Below the pieces are notes generated by a model. It was not told the DNA's origin, searched no databases, and saw only the letters and a program-made list of their open reading frames with translations. From the NCBI RefSeq assembly GCF_030433675.1, contig NZ_JAROCB010000002.1, positions 310,001 to 374,000 on the forward strand: a DNA stretch of 64,000 bases, read 5' to 3'. Source of the stretch: Leifsonia virtsii. GTDB lineage: Bacteria > Actinomycetota > Actinomycetes > Actinomycetales > Microbacteriaceae. The position numbers and the translations under genes are program-made. Within the stretch, counting starts at the first letter, position 1; each line of letters starts with the position of its first letter. Shown here piece after piece: positions 8,049-16,202 of this stretch.

Positions 8049-9308
8049 GTGAGCCGACCGCACGCCCGCCTCCGCCTGGCGTGCGCGCTCACCTTCGCGG
8101 GCATCGCGACGCTGCTCGGCGTCGCACCCGCGGCCGCAACGCCCGCGACACCGCCGGCCGGCACCCTGGTGCCGCTGGTCGACTGCGTTCAGGATGCGCC
8201 ACTCGGCGCCGTCACCGCCCGCACCGTGGTGCTCGGGTACCGCTCCACCGCCTCCGCCCCCGTCGCCATCCCGGCCGGCTCGGGCGGCAACGACCTCACC
8301 TCCGGCGCCGCCGACCGCGGCCAGCCGACCTCGTTCGGGCCGGGGGAGCACCATGGCGTCTGGCTGCTGACCGTGGACGCCGCCGCCGAGCCCGACCTCG
8401 CCTGGCGCCTCGGCGACGGCGTCGCCGCCTTCGCGGGCGCGCCCGCCTGCACCGCGGCCACCTCCGTCACGCTGAGCGTTCCCGACCGCGTCTCCGCCGG
8501 CGGCACGGTGCCCGTCTGCGCGACGGTCGCCCGCATGCTGCTCGCCGCCCCGGACACCGGGACCGTCGCCTTCTCGCTGGACGGCGCCGCTCCGCTGACT
8601 GCGCCCGTGTCGCCGAGCGGCGTCGCACGCGCCGAGCTCCCCGTCGCCGCCGCAGGGGCGCACACCGTGACCGCGACCTACCAGCCGGCCCAGGGGTCGT
8701 CCCTGCTCGCATCGTCCGGCACCGCGGCCTTCACCGCCACAGCCGCGACGCCGAGCTCGCCGCTCGCGGTCGCCGCCGACTCGGTCGTCACCGGGAGCAG
8801 CAGCGTCCTGGTCACCGTCTCCCGGGCTGTGGCCCAGGGCACGGCCACGGTCGACGTGATGACGGCCGACGGCTCCGCCCGCGCGGGCGCGGACTACACC
8901 GCCGTCGCGACCACCCTGACTCTCGCCGACGGGCAGGCCTCGGCCACCGTGCGCGTGCCGTTGGGAGTCCGACCGGCCGGCTCGCCCGCGGCGACCTTCT
9001 TCGTGCTGCTCCAGCGTTCGTCCGCCGCCGTCGCGACGGCGTCCGCGACGGTCACGCTGCCCGCCGTGCCCGCGAACGGGCCGACCGCGGCCTCGGCCGC
9101 AACTTCCCGCGTCGGCGGCGGTGCAGACGGCCCGAGCGCGTCCTCCGCCCTGCCGGCCGGCGACCCGACCGCGACCGGCACGGGCACGCTCACGAACGCC
9201 GGGCAGGATCTCGCCTTCCTCCTCGGCGGCGTGCTGCTCACGGGCGGCGGCATCGCCGGCATCCTCGGCCTCGTGCGGGCGGCAGCGCTGCGCGGCCCGC
9301 GCCCGTGA
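8049..9308 (+). CDS. Secreted or cell-surface protein with Ig-like and Calx-beta domains and a C-terminal membrane anchor
   Basis: The 419-residue protein starts with a clear signal peptide (positive MSRPHARLR, hydrophobic core, cleavage near PAAATPA at about residue 33). Residues of about 137-232 resemble an Ig-like Big_3-type domain. Residues of about 235-340 contain DGSARAGADYTAV and ATVRVPL, a Calx-beta repeat. A Ser/Thr/Gly-rich linker follows, then a hydrophobic helix near 388-408 and a basic tail ALRGPRP. This architecture suggests an adhesin-like or structural surface protein held in the membrane. No LPXTG motif is present. A TAGAGT hexamer ends 6 nt before the GTG start, consistent with a leaderless transcript. 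The binding partner is unknown. Confidence 0.75.
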   Translation: MSRPHARLRLACALTFAGIATLLGVAPAAATPATPPAGTLVPLVDCVQDAPLGAVTARTVVLGYRSTASAPVAIPAGSGGNDLTSGAADRGQPTSFGPGEHHGVWLLTVDAAAEPDLAWRLGDGVAAFAGAPACTAATSVTLSVPDRVSAGGTVPVCATVARMLLAAPDTGTVAFSLDGAAPLTAPVSPSGVARAELPVAAAGAHTVTATYQPAQGSSLLASSGTAAFTATAATPSSPLAVAADSVVTGSSSVLVTVSRAVAQGTATVDVMTADGSARAGADYTAVATTLTLADGQASATVRVPLGVRPAGSPAATFFVLLQRSSAAVATASATVTLPAVPANGPTAASAATSRVGGGADGPSASSALPAGDPTATGTGTLTNAGQDLAFLLGGVLLTGGGIAGILGLVRAAALRGPRP

Positions 9309-9376
9309 CAAACGTCACCCCCGGATCCTGACAACCGCTCTGCGCAGGCGCATCCTCCCGCCGCCACGCTGAAGAG

Positions 9377-10300
9377 GTGAACACGACACCCGCCATCCGC
9401 CTCACCGGCCTGCGCAAGACCTTCGGCGCGCTCACGGCCGTCGACGGCGTCGACCTGACCATCCGCCCGGGCGAGGTCGTCGCCCTGCTCGGGCCCAACG
9501 GCGCCGGCAAGTCCACCACCATCGACCTCGCCCTGGGCCTCGCACGGCCCACCTCCGGCGACGCGGAACTCTTCGGGGCCCCGCCGATCGCCGCGATCCG
9601 CGAGGGCCGCGTCGGCGCGATGCTGCAGGGCGGCGCGCTGCTGCCGTCCCTCACCGTGGCCGAGTCGGTCGCCCTGGTCGCGTCGGCGCACCGGCATCCG
9701 CTCACGGTCGCCGAGGCCCTGGAGCGCGCCCGCTGCACCGAGATCGCCCGCCAGCGGGTCTCGAAGCTCTCCGGCGGCCAGCTGCAGCGCGCCCGCTTCG
9801 CGGTCGCCGTCGTCTCCGACCCCGACCTGCTCTTCCTCGACGAGCCGACCGCCGCGATGGATGTGGAGGCGCGGCGCACGTTCTGGCAGTCGATGCGGGA
9901 GTTCACCGACGCCGGCCGTACCGTCGTCTTCGCCACGCACTACCTCGACGAGGCCGACGAGTACGCCGACCGGATCGTGATGATGGCCCGAGGGCGCATC
10001 GTCGCCGACGGCACCCCGGCCGAGGTGAAGGCGGTCGTCTCCGGCCGCCGCATCCGGGCCACGTCCGACTCCCCGGCGACGCCGTCGGCCCGCGCAGCGC
10101 TGCTCGAGCTCCCCGGCGTGCGCAGCGCGGAGCGGCACGGCGACCGGATCACCCTGGTCAGCGACGACTCCGACGCGACCCTGCGCGCGCTGCTGACCGC
10201 CCATCCAGACCTGCACGACATCGAACTGACCGCGCACACCATGGACGAGGCCTTCCTCGCCCTCACCGAGCAGCGCGACACCGAAGGAGCCCTCTCATGA
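9377..10300 (+). CDS. ABC-2 type exporter ATP-binding subunit
   Basis: This 307-residue ATPase energises export through the permease encoded next. It has a Walker A at residues 39-47 (GPNGAGKST), the ABC signature LSGGQLQRARFA, Walker B DLLFLDEPTAAMD and the H-loop VFATHYLDEADE. The C-terminal extension with VRSAERHGDRITL is common in the DrrA/NatA class. The gene overlaps the permease by 4 bp (ATGA), so the subunits are translationally coupled. A two-component system follows, so the transporter probably responds to envelope-active compounds, as in DesK/DesR or LnrJK-linked exporters. The exported substrate cannot be read from the sequence. Confidence 0.92.
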   Translation: MNTTPAIRLTGLRKTFGALTAVDGVDLTIRPGEVVALLGPNGAGKSTTIDLALGLARPTSGDAELFGAPPIAAIREGRVGAMLQGGALLPSLTVAESVALVASAHRHPLTVAEALERARCTEIARQRVSKLSGGQLQRARFAVAVVSDPDLLFLDEPTAAMDVEARRTFWQSMREFTDAGRTVVFATHYLDEADEYADRIVMMARGRIVADGTPAEVKAVVSGRRIRATSDSPATPSARAALLELPGVRSAERHGDRITLVSDDSDATLRALLTAHPDLHDIELTAHTMDEAFLALTEQRDTEGALS

Positions 10301-11040
10301 GCATCGCCTACCTGGGGCGCGAGTCGCTCCGCCAGCTGAAGAACATGCGGTCCATGATCTTCACCCTCGCCGTCCCTCTCGTCATGCTGCTCGCGTTCGG
10401 CGGCACGTTCGGAGGGGCCGGTCAGGTGGATGCGGCCACGCGCCTGCCGTGGATCGTCGTCACCACCATCCAGGTCGCCGCGTACGGCGGCATGATGGCC
10501 GCACTGTCGCAGGCGTTCCAGATCGTCACCGAGCGCTCGATCGGCTGGAACCGTCAGCTGCGCATCACCCCGCTGAGCGGCACCGGCTACCTGGTTTCGA
10601 AGCTCGTCGCAGCCCTCGCGCTCGCGCTGTTCAGCATCCTGGTCATCGTCGCCGTCTCGATCGCGCTGTACCATCCGGACCTGTCGATGGGCAGCTGGGT
10701 GCTCGCCGGGCTCGGGATCTGGTGCGGCGTCATCCCGTTCGCGCTGCTCGGCATCCTGGTCGGCCAACTGGCCAAGCCGGAGTTCGCGCAGCCGCTGTTC
10801 ATGGCGGTGTTCATGGGCATGGCGGTGCTGGGCGGACTGTGGGTCCCGCTGCAGCTCTTCCCGGCCTGGGTGGCGGATGTGGCGAAGGCGGTGCCGTCGT
10901 ACTGGCTCAACCGGGTCGGGCAACTGGGCGCGCTGCAGAGCGGCGACGCGATCACCCCGGCGATCGTGCTGGCGGTGTGGACGCTCGCCCTCGGCGGCCT
11001 GATCGTGTGGCGGTACCGGCGCGACGCGGCCCGCGGCTGA
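10297..11040 (+). CDS. ABC-2 type exporter permease
   Basis: The 247-residue integral membrane protein has about six hydrophobic segments, the first at MIFTLAVPLVMLLAFGG and the last before the basic C-terminus WRYRRDAARG. It matches the ABC-2 permease fold partnered with NatA/DrrA-like ATPases. It starts within the stop codon of the ATPase gene and is followed after about 50 bp by the sensor kinase, so the four genes probably form one transcription unit. The TGA stop lies within the first of three 18-bp-spaced GGCTGATC direct repeats. Confidence 0.9.
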   Translation: MSIAYLGRESLRQLKNMRSMIFTLAVPLVMLLAFGGTFGGAGQVDAATRLPWIVVTTIQVAAYGGMMAALSQAFQIVTERSIGWNRQLRITPLSGTGYLVSKLVAALALALFSILVIVAVSIALYHPDLSMGSWVLAGLGIWCGVIPFALLGILVGQLAKPEFAQPLFMAVFMGMAVLGGLWVPLQLFPAWVADVAKAVPSYWLNRVGQLGALQSGDAITPAIVLAVWTLALGGLIVWRYRRDAARG

Positions 11041-11078
11041 TCCGACCGCCCTGGCTGATCCGACGGTCCCGGCTGATC
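11035..11078 (+). repeat. Three short direct repeats with 18-bp period upstream of the sensor kinase
   Basis: GGCTGATCCGAC occurs at 11035-11046 and 11053-11064, and GGCTGATC again at 11071-11078. The period is exactly 18 bp, nearly two helical turns, which would place the copies close to one face of the DNA. They fill the gap between the permease and kinase genes. They could be response-regulator sites or just a small tandem duplication. Confidence 0.6.
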
Positions 11079-11091
11079 TAAGGTGGGCAAC

Positions 11092-12255
11092 GTGTTCTCG
11101 AGCGAGGTGCAGGAGGTCCGGCCGGCCGGACCGCTCGCCCGCCTCGTCCATCCCTCGGCGTACCGCTGGTACCCCGGCGCGGCGATCGGCCTGCTCTACC
11201 AGGTGTCGGTGCTGGTCGGGCTGTGGACCTCCGACCTCCCGCTCACACAGAAGCTGCTCGCCACCGGACTGCTCGTCGTCGTGTACGTCGGCTTCCTGAT
11301 CCTCCCGCCGCTGCTGTGGTGGGAGCGGGAGCGGACGCGGCTGATCGGCCTCGCCCTCTACTTCGCGCTCACCCTGCCGCTGTTCCCGCTGCTCGGCACG
11401 GTCGCGTGCTGGACCTGGGTCTACGTCGCATGCGTCGCCGGGATGGTCGTGGCGCGGACGGCGCTGGCGTTCGGGATCATCGGAGCACTGGGCGCACTGC
11501 AACTCGTCATCTTCACGGTCGGCGGCACGGTCGAGGACTACTGGTTCGTCGCGCTCGTCACGGTCTCCATCGGCGTGATGATGAGCGCGTTCGCCCGCCA
11601 GATCGACGCCCTGCGCCGGCTGAGGAACGCCCAGGGCGAGATCGCGCGGCTCGCCGTGGTCGAGGAGCGGGCGCGGTTCTCGCGCGACATGCACGACGTG
11701 CTCGGCCACTCGCTCACGGTGGTCACCGTGAAGTCGGAGCTGGCGCGCCGGCTCGTCCCCGTGGACCCGGCCCGCGCGACCGAGGAGATCGCCGACATCG
11801 AGCGGCTCAGCCGGTCCGCGCTCGCCGACCTGCGTGCGGCCGTGGCCGGCTACCGCGAGATGAGCCTGTCGACCGAGCTGGCGTCCGCGCAGGCGAGCCT
11901 CGCCGCGGCCGACATCGAGGCGCACCTCCCGCGCAACGGCGAGGAGGTCGATCCCGACCTGCGCGAGCTGTTCGGCTGGGTGCTGCGCGAGGGCGTGACC
12001 AACGTCATCCGCCACTCCGGCTCGCGGAACTGCTGGGTGACCGTCGGGCCGGACCGGCTCGACATCGAGGACGACGGGCGGGGGACGGGACTCCAGGGCA
12101 CGCCTGCGCCGGTCGGGTCGTTGGTCGCCCCCGCGCAGACGCCGGGCTCCGGCCTCGCCGGCCTGCGGGCACGGGCAGCTCAGGCGGGCGCGAGCATCGC
12201 GGTCGAGCCGGGCCCGCGCGGCGGCACGCTGCTGACCGTTCGGAGGACCGCATGA
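11092..12255 (+). CDS. DesK/NarL-class sensor histidine kinase
   Basis: The 387-residue kinase has about five or six transmembrane helices in residues 25-165 with no large extracellular domain. A HisKA_3 dimerisation segment follows, with RFSRDMHDVLGHS (phospho-acceptor His201 from this start), then a HATPase_c domain with the N-box EGVTNVIRHS and the G-boxes DDGRGTG and GSGLAGL. Such kinases usually sense membrane state or membrane-active drugs. The GTG at 11092 is preferred over the in-frame GTG at 11083, because AAGGTGG at 11080-11086 makes a proper ribosome binding site for it. The stop overlaps the response regulator start (ATGA). Confidence 0.92.
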   Translation: MFSSEVQEVRPAGPLARLVHPSAYRWYPGAAIGLLYQVSVLVGLWTSDLPLTQKLLATGLLVVVYVGFLILPPLLWWERERTRLIGLALYFALTLPLFPLLGTVACWTWVYVACVAGMVVARTALAFGIIGALGALQLVIFTVGGTVEDYWFVALVTVSIGVMMSAFARQIDALRRLRNAQGEIARLAVVEERARFSRDMHDVLGHSLTVVTVKSELARRLVPVDPARATEEIADIERLSRSALADLRAAVAGYREMSLSTELASAQASLAAADIEAHLPRNGEEVDPDLRELFGWVLREGVTNVIRHSGSRNCWVTVGPDRLDIEDDGRGTGLQGTPAPVGSLVAPAQTPGSGLAGLRARAAQAGASIAVEPGPRGGTLLTVRRTA

Positions 12256-12866
12256 CCGCATCCATCCGCCTGCTGCTGGCCGACGACCAGGCACTGGTCC
12301 GCGGCGCCCTGGCGGCGCTGCTCGACCTGGAGCCGGACTTCGACGTGGTCGCGCAGGTCGGCCGCGGCGACGAGGTCGTGGAGGCCGCGCGCTCCTCCCG
12401 GGCCGACGTCGCGCTGCTCGACGTGGAGATGCCGGGCGCGGACGGCATCCAGGCCGCCGCGCAGCTGCGTTCGGCGCTGCCGGCCTGCCGGTCGCTCATC
12501 GTGACGACGTTCGGGCGGCCGGGCTACCTGCGGCGCGCGATGGAGGCGGGCGCGTCCGGCTTCGTGGTGAAGGACACCCCGTCCGGCCAACTGGCGGACG
12601 CCGTCCGCCGGGTGGCCTCGGGCTTACGCGTCGTCGACCCTGCGCTGGCCGCCGAGTCGCTCGCCTCCGGCGCCTCGCCGCTGACCGCTCGCGAGGCGGA
12701 GGTGCTCGCGGAGGCGGGCGGGGGAGGGACGATCGGCGACATCGCGCGCCGGATCCACCTCAGCGAGGGGACGGTGCGCAACCACCTGTCGAGCGCGATC
12801 GGGAAGACGGGCGCTCGCAACCGTTCGGACGCCGTCGCGATCGCGACGCGGCAGGGCTGGCTCTGA
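12252..12866 (+). CDS. LuxR/NarL-family response regulator
   Basis: The 204-residue protein has a receiver domain with the acidic pair DD11-12, the phospho-acceptor Asp57 in ALLDVEMPG, a conserved Thr in IVTTFGRPGY and Lys in VVKDTPS. A C-terminal LuxR-type helix-turn-helix follows (SPLTAREAEVLAEA to NHLSSAIGKTGARNR). It is the partner of the kinase upstream and overlaps it by 4 bp. It most likely controls the exporter genes of the same operon. The gene converges with DUF3073. Confidence 0.94.
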   Translation: MTASIRLLLADDQALVRGALAALLDLEPDFDVVAQVGRGDEVVEAARSSRADVALLDVEMPGADGIQAAAQLRSALPACRSLIVTTFGRPGYLRRAMEAGASGFVVKDTPSGQLADAVRRVASGLRVVDPALAAESLASGASPLTAREAEVLAEAGGGGTIGDIARRIHLSEGTVRNHLSSAIGKTGARNRSDAVAIATRQGWL

Positions 12867-12877
12867 GCGGCGGAGCG

Positions 12878-13111
12878 CTAGGCGCGCTTCGGCGTGCCCG
12901 TCTCCTCGTCTTCGTCCGCGTAGTCGTACTCGTCGTCGGACTCGTTCGCGTCCTCCGGCTCGTAGTCGGCCCACTTCGCGTACTGGTCGTCTTCATCATG
13001 GGAGTGAGAGGTCAGCTCACGCTCGAGCGCGTCGTAGTTCACGTTCGGACTGAACGACTTCAACTGACGAGCGATCTTCGTGTGCTTTGCCTTTTGACGG
13101 CCGCGCCCCAT
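12878..13111 (-). CDS. DUF3073 family protein
   Basis: This 77-residue protein starts MGRGRQKAKHTKIARQLK, a highly conserved basic block, continues with FSPNVNYDALERELT, and ends in a strongly acidic tail. This is the standard DUF3073 pattern found throughout Actinobacteria, commonly as a single copy. The basic head and acidic tail suggest nucleic-acid or ribosome association, but the function is undetermined. The start has a strong AAAGGGGGTC ribosome binding site. Upstream, TAGCATG occurs twice with 12-bp spacing (13182-13188 and 13194-13200), possibly a regulator site. Confidence 0.93.
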   Translation of the reverse strand: MGRGRQKAKHTKIARQLKSFSPNVNYDALERELTSHSHDEDDQYAKWADYEPEDANESDDEYDYADEDEETGTPKRA

Positions 13112-13254
13112 GCGTGACCCCCTTTTGGTCCCAGCCCGGGTAGGAAAGGCTTCCCGGGGATCGAATAGAAACAGTGAAAACTAGCATGGAGTTTAGCATG
13201 CTGACTTCCACCGCCCCCGAGTTCGCGCACAGCGAGGAGTGATGGGATGAGCGC

Positions 13255-14328
13255 GTGACCACGACGAGGACCGAGACCCAGGTGGTGGTGATCGGTGCGG
13301 GCCAGGCGGGCCTCGCCGTCGCGTATTACCTGCGCCGGTTCGAGCTCACTCCGGGCGTCGATTTCATCGTCTACGACCGCGGTCCGATCACCGGCGGGGC
13401 GTGGCAGCACCGGTGGGATGCGCTCAAGCTGGGCAGCGCCCACCACGTGAACGATCTTCCGGGGATGTCCGAGCTCGGTCTCAGCTTCGACACGGCCGAC
13501 CGGTCACTGCCCGCACGGGACATCGTCGCAGGCTACTACCGCCGCTACGAGGAGCATTTCGGGCTGCAGGTGCAGCGTCCGGTGACGGTGGAGCACGTCT
13601 TCGACCGCGGTGCGGACCTGATCGTCCAACACAGCGCGGGCGAGACCGCCACCCGGGTGGTGGTGAACGCCTCCGGAACCTGGGGTTCGCCGTTCGTCCC
13701 GTACTACCCCGGCGTCAACACATTCGCCGGGCGGCATGTGCACACGTCGACCTACGTTTCCGCCCAGGAGTTCGAGGGCCAGTCGGTCGTCGTGGTCGGC
13801 GGCGGGACGAGCGCGATCGGCTTCCTCCTGGAACTCGAGGGCGTCGCCGCGTCCCTCACCTGGGCCACCAGACGGCCGGTGGACTTCCGTGACGAGTCGG
13901 AGCTGACGATCGAGGGCGGTGTCGCCGCGGTCGCGATGCAGGATGCCGCGGCACGTGCCGGGGAGGCCCTCCCGTCGATCGTCAGCGGCACCGGCGTGCC
14001 GCGCACGCGCCGCATCGCTGCGGGCATCGAGCGGGGCCTCCTGGTGGAGCGGCCGATGTTCACCCGCGTCGAGGAGCACGGCGTCCGCTGGCCGGACGGG
14101 TCGTTCACGCAAGCAGACGCGATCATCTGGGCGACCGGGTTCCGGCCCGAGCTGCGCCACCTCGCGCCGCTCAAGCTGCGCGAGAAGGCCGGCGGCCTGA
14201 CCGTTGCCTCCGGGGCGTCCTGGCAGGACTCCCGCATATTCCTCGCCGGGTATGGCCCGCAGGCGTCGACGATCGGCGCCAACCGCGCCGGGCGGATCAT
14301 CGCCCGGCAGATCATGGCGCAACTCTGA
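13255..14328 (+). CDS. NAD(P)/FAD-dependent oxidoreductase, flavin-containing monooxygenase-like
   Basis: The 357-residue protein has an FAD-binding motif VVVIGAGQAGLAVAYYL at residues 8-25, a second nucleotide-binding motif VVVVGGGTSAIGF near 178-190 for NAD(P)H, and the closing IWATGFRPELRHL segment typical of FMO and BVMO-like proteins. The strict FMO fingerprint FxGxxxHxxxY is only loosely represented (FAGRHVHTSTY), so it may be a reductase or a hydroxylase. It starts with GTG. The upstream spacing, GATGGGATGAGCGC before the GTG, gives a weak ribosome binding site. No functional neighbour points to a substrate. Confidence 0.85.
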   Translation: MTTTRTETQVVVIGAGQAGLAVAYYLRRFELTPGVDFIVYDRGPITGGAWQHRWDALKLGSAHHVNDLPGMSELGLSFDTADRSLPARDIVAGYYRRYEEHFGLQVQRPVTVEHVFDRGADLIVQHSAGETATRVVVNASGTWGSPFVPYYPGVNTFAGRHVHTSTYVSAQEFEGQSVVVVGGGTSAIGFLLELEGVAASLTWATRRPVDFRDESELTIEGGVAAVAMQDAAARAGEALPSIVSGTGVPRTRRIAAGIERGLLVERPMFTRVEEHGVRWPDGSFTQADAIIWATGFRPELRHLAPLKLREKAGGLTVASGASWQDSRIFLAGYGPQASTIGANRAGRIIARQIMAQL

Positions 14329-14362
14329 CACGGGACGCGCTCGGGCGCAGTTCGATCGTTCC

Positions 14363-14390
14363 TTGACGCAAATTATCTTCCTCGCATAGT
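14363..14390 (+). promoter_or_regulatory. Predicted housekeeping promoter of the secreted protein at 14435
   Basis: TTGACG at 14363-14368 and CATAGT at 14385-14390 are separated by 16 bp and lie about 45 bp upstream of the start codon. They match the sigma-70-like consensus in 4-5 positions each, and the local DNA is unusually AT-rich for this genome. Confidence 0.55.
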
Positions 14391-14434
14391 GTTGCTTCGC
14401 CCTGCTCGGGCGCCTGCGCTCGAAGGGGGAGAAT

Positions 14435-15247
14435 ATGGTTGGTTCCGCACGCTCGCGGTGGGCCATCGTCACAGCTGTCGCAGCTCTGGTCACGGGGGGC
14501 CTCTTCGTCGCCGCCCCGGCGCAGGCGGCCACGGCCTCGATCGGAGTGACCGTCCCGATCGTCTACGCGGACGGCTGGTCCGGCGGACTGGATGTGATCG
14601 GCGACGGGTTCGCTCCGAGCTCCACGGCGACGGTCTCGCTGGACTGGGTACGGGACAGCGATGGCAGCAAGGTCCACCTCGCGGACACCACCACTCCGGT
14701 CAGCGCGACCGGAATCGTCTCGTTGACCGGCTGGGTGCCTACGCAGGCTCCGGGGATCTGGGTCGACTACACGCTCACCCTATCGGCCACGAGCGACGCG
14801 GGAGACACCTCGAACGCGGTCCCGCTCGATGTCCGCAACCCACCCGGAATCGAGACCAACGCACCGAGTCTCACGACGGCCCAGTTCATGGATCCGTCCA
14901 TCGGCCTCATCGTGCAGGCCAGCGGTTTCACGCCCGGCGAGATCGTCGCCTTCTCGGCCGTCTACAACGGAGCGAATCTGCCTGCACCGAGCTCCATCAT
15001 CGCGGACAAGTACGGCTCCGTGTCGTGGCAGTACGTGCGCACCGGCAGCACCGCCGCCGGCAGCGTCGTCATCAGCGCGGTCGGCGCGAACTCGCGCTGG
15101 AACACCACGGTCCCCATCACGGGGCCGACGATCGGAGCCTCCGGCACCGGCGGGTCTGGCGGCGCCGGCTCGGGCGCTCCGGCAGCCTCGGACCCGGGTG
15201 CTCCGGTTCAGGCGACGCCGCGGGCCCTCCCCGTCGTCAGCGGGTGA
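14435..15247 (+). CDS. Secreted protein of unknown function
   Basis: The 270-residue protein has a signal peptide (MVGSARSRWAIVTAVAALVTGG, cleavage after AQA near residue 31). Two beta-rich, Thr/Ser-rich repeats follow. Each resembles an Ig-like or filamin-like module with a GF(A/T)P segment: GDGFAPSSTATVSLDW near 65-80 and ASGFTPGEIVAFSAVY near 163-178. The C-terminus is a Gly/Ala/Pro-rich tail ending ALPVVSG, with no membrane helix or sorting signal, so release into the medium or wall is likely. The start has an AAGGGGGAGA ribosome binding site. The L,D-transpeptidase gene follows after 13 bp, suggesting a joint cell-wall role. Confidence 0.75.
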   Translation: MVGSARSRWAIVTAVAALVTGGLFVAAPAQAATASIGVTVPIVYADGWSGGLDVIGDGFAPSSTATVSLDWVRDSDGSKVHLADTTTPVSATGIVSLTGWVPTQAPGIWVDYTLTLSATSDAGDTSNAVPLDVRNPPGIETNAPSLTTAQFMDPSIGLIVQASGFTPGEIVAFSAVYNGANLPAPSSIIADKYGSVSWQYVRTGSTAAGSVVISAVGANSRWNTTVPITGPTIGASGTGGSGGAGSGAPAASDPGAPVQATPRALPVVSG

Positions 15248-15260
15248 CCGGACGCGTCCG

Positions 15261-16169
15261 GTGAAGGCGCGCGCTGTTGCCGCCGTCGTCGCATCGCTCG
15301 TCCTGATCGGGGGAGCCGGCGTGCTCGCCGTCGCGCTCTCGGGCCCGTCGTCGTCCACGGCAGTACCCGTCCGACCGCTTGCGAGCGCGCCGAGCAGGCC
15401 TCCGGCCGTTCCGACTCCGTCTCACACGCCGGTCGCCCCCGCCCCGCCGGCTGTGACGGCGGACCAGATGTCGCGCCTCCCGGCCGCCGACTATCGCGCG
15501 GTGATTCCGGGACTCATCGCCGAACCGTCGAGCGCCCCCTGGTCGTCGGTCTTCCAGTTGCAGGCGGACGCCCCGCTCTTCGGGTCCGACCGTGCTGTAC
15601 CGGTCGCCCGATTCGAGGCGCGCGACTTCCTGGGCGAGCCGTCGGTCGTTGTGCGCGTCGCGGTCGACGGGCCGTGGTCACTGGTTCTCGTCCCCAGCAG
15701 GCAAGTGCTTCCCTCGCAGTCGAGTGCGACTCACCCGGCACCGGCGCAGAGCGCGGGCTGGCTTCCCACCAGTGCTCTGACCCCACGCGGAGCCGTGAAG
15801 AACCGCATCGTGATCTCGGTGTCCGCTCAGTCGCTGACGATCACGGACGCCGCCGGGCGACCGGAACAGACCTTCTCGGTGGGGGTCGGCGCGGCGGGCA
15901 CGCCCACGCCGATCGGGGTGACGGGGTATCTCGAGGCACAGTATCTGGATCCGGCGCAGGGCCAGAGCGTCCACCGCATCCAGCTCACCTCCCTGCACGC
16001 TACGGCCGCGGACGAGCCATACGGCGGTGCGGACGGCGGGCTCATCGGCATCCACTATGAGGCGGTGTCCTCGGGTGCCGTCTCCCACGGCTGCGTCCGT
16101 CTCGGGGCGCAGGCGATCGCGGCCGTCGACGCTCTGGCACTCGGGACGCCGATCGTCATCGCCGCGTAG
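15261..16169 (+). CDS. L,D-transpeptidase (YkuD family), secreted
   Basis: The protein of 302 residues has an N-terminal signal or anchor helix (VAAVVASLVLIGGAGVLAVAL), a Pro/Ser/Thr-rich linker, a putative SH3-like region at about 85-180 and a C-terminal YkuD domain. The catalytic motif is SHGCVRL with Cys278, preceded by IGIHYE, where the His is the usual catalytic partner. The family makes 3-3 cross-links in peptidoglycan or attaches proteins to it. The GTG at 15261 is 13 bp after the preceding stop, with a weak ribosome binding site, so translation may depend on coupling to the upstream secreted protein. Confidence 0.9.
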   Translation: MKARAVAAVVASLVLIGGAGVLAVALSGPSSSTAVPVRPLASAPSRPPAVPTPSHTPVAPAPPAVTADQMSRLPAADYRAVIPGLIAEPSSAPWSSVFQLQADAPLFGSDRAVPVARFEARDFLGEPSVVVRVAVDGPWSLVLVPSRQVLPSQSSATHPAPAQSAGWLPTSALTPRGAVKNRIVISVSAQSLTITDAAGRPEQTFSVGVGAAGTPTPIGVTGYLEAQYLDPAQGQSVHRIQLTSLHATAADEPYGGADGGLIGIHYEAVSSGAVSHGCVRLGAQAIAAVDALALGTPIVIAA

Positions 16170-16202
16170 CCGCGCCGCGTGGACCGGGGCGCGGAGGACG
16201 CG

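Noticed and set aside
16171-16196. Terminator between the L,D-transpeptidase and debranching genes
   Set aside because: Only a 7-bp CCGCGCC/GGCGCGG pairing without T-tract, common by chance in this GC-rich DNA.
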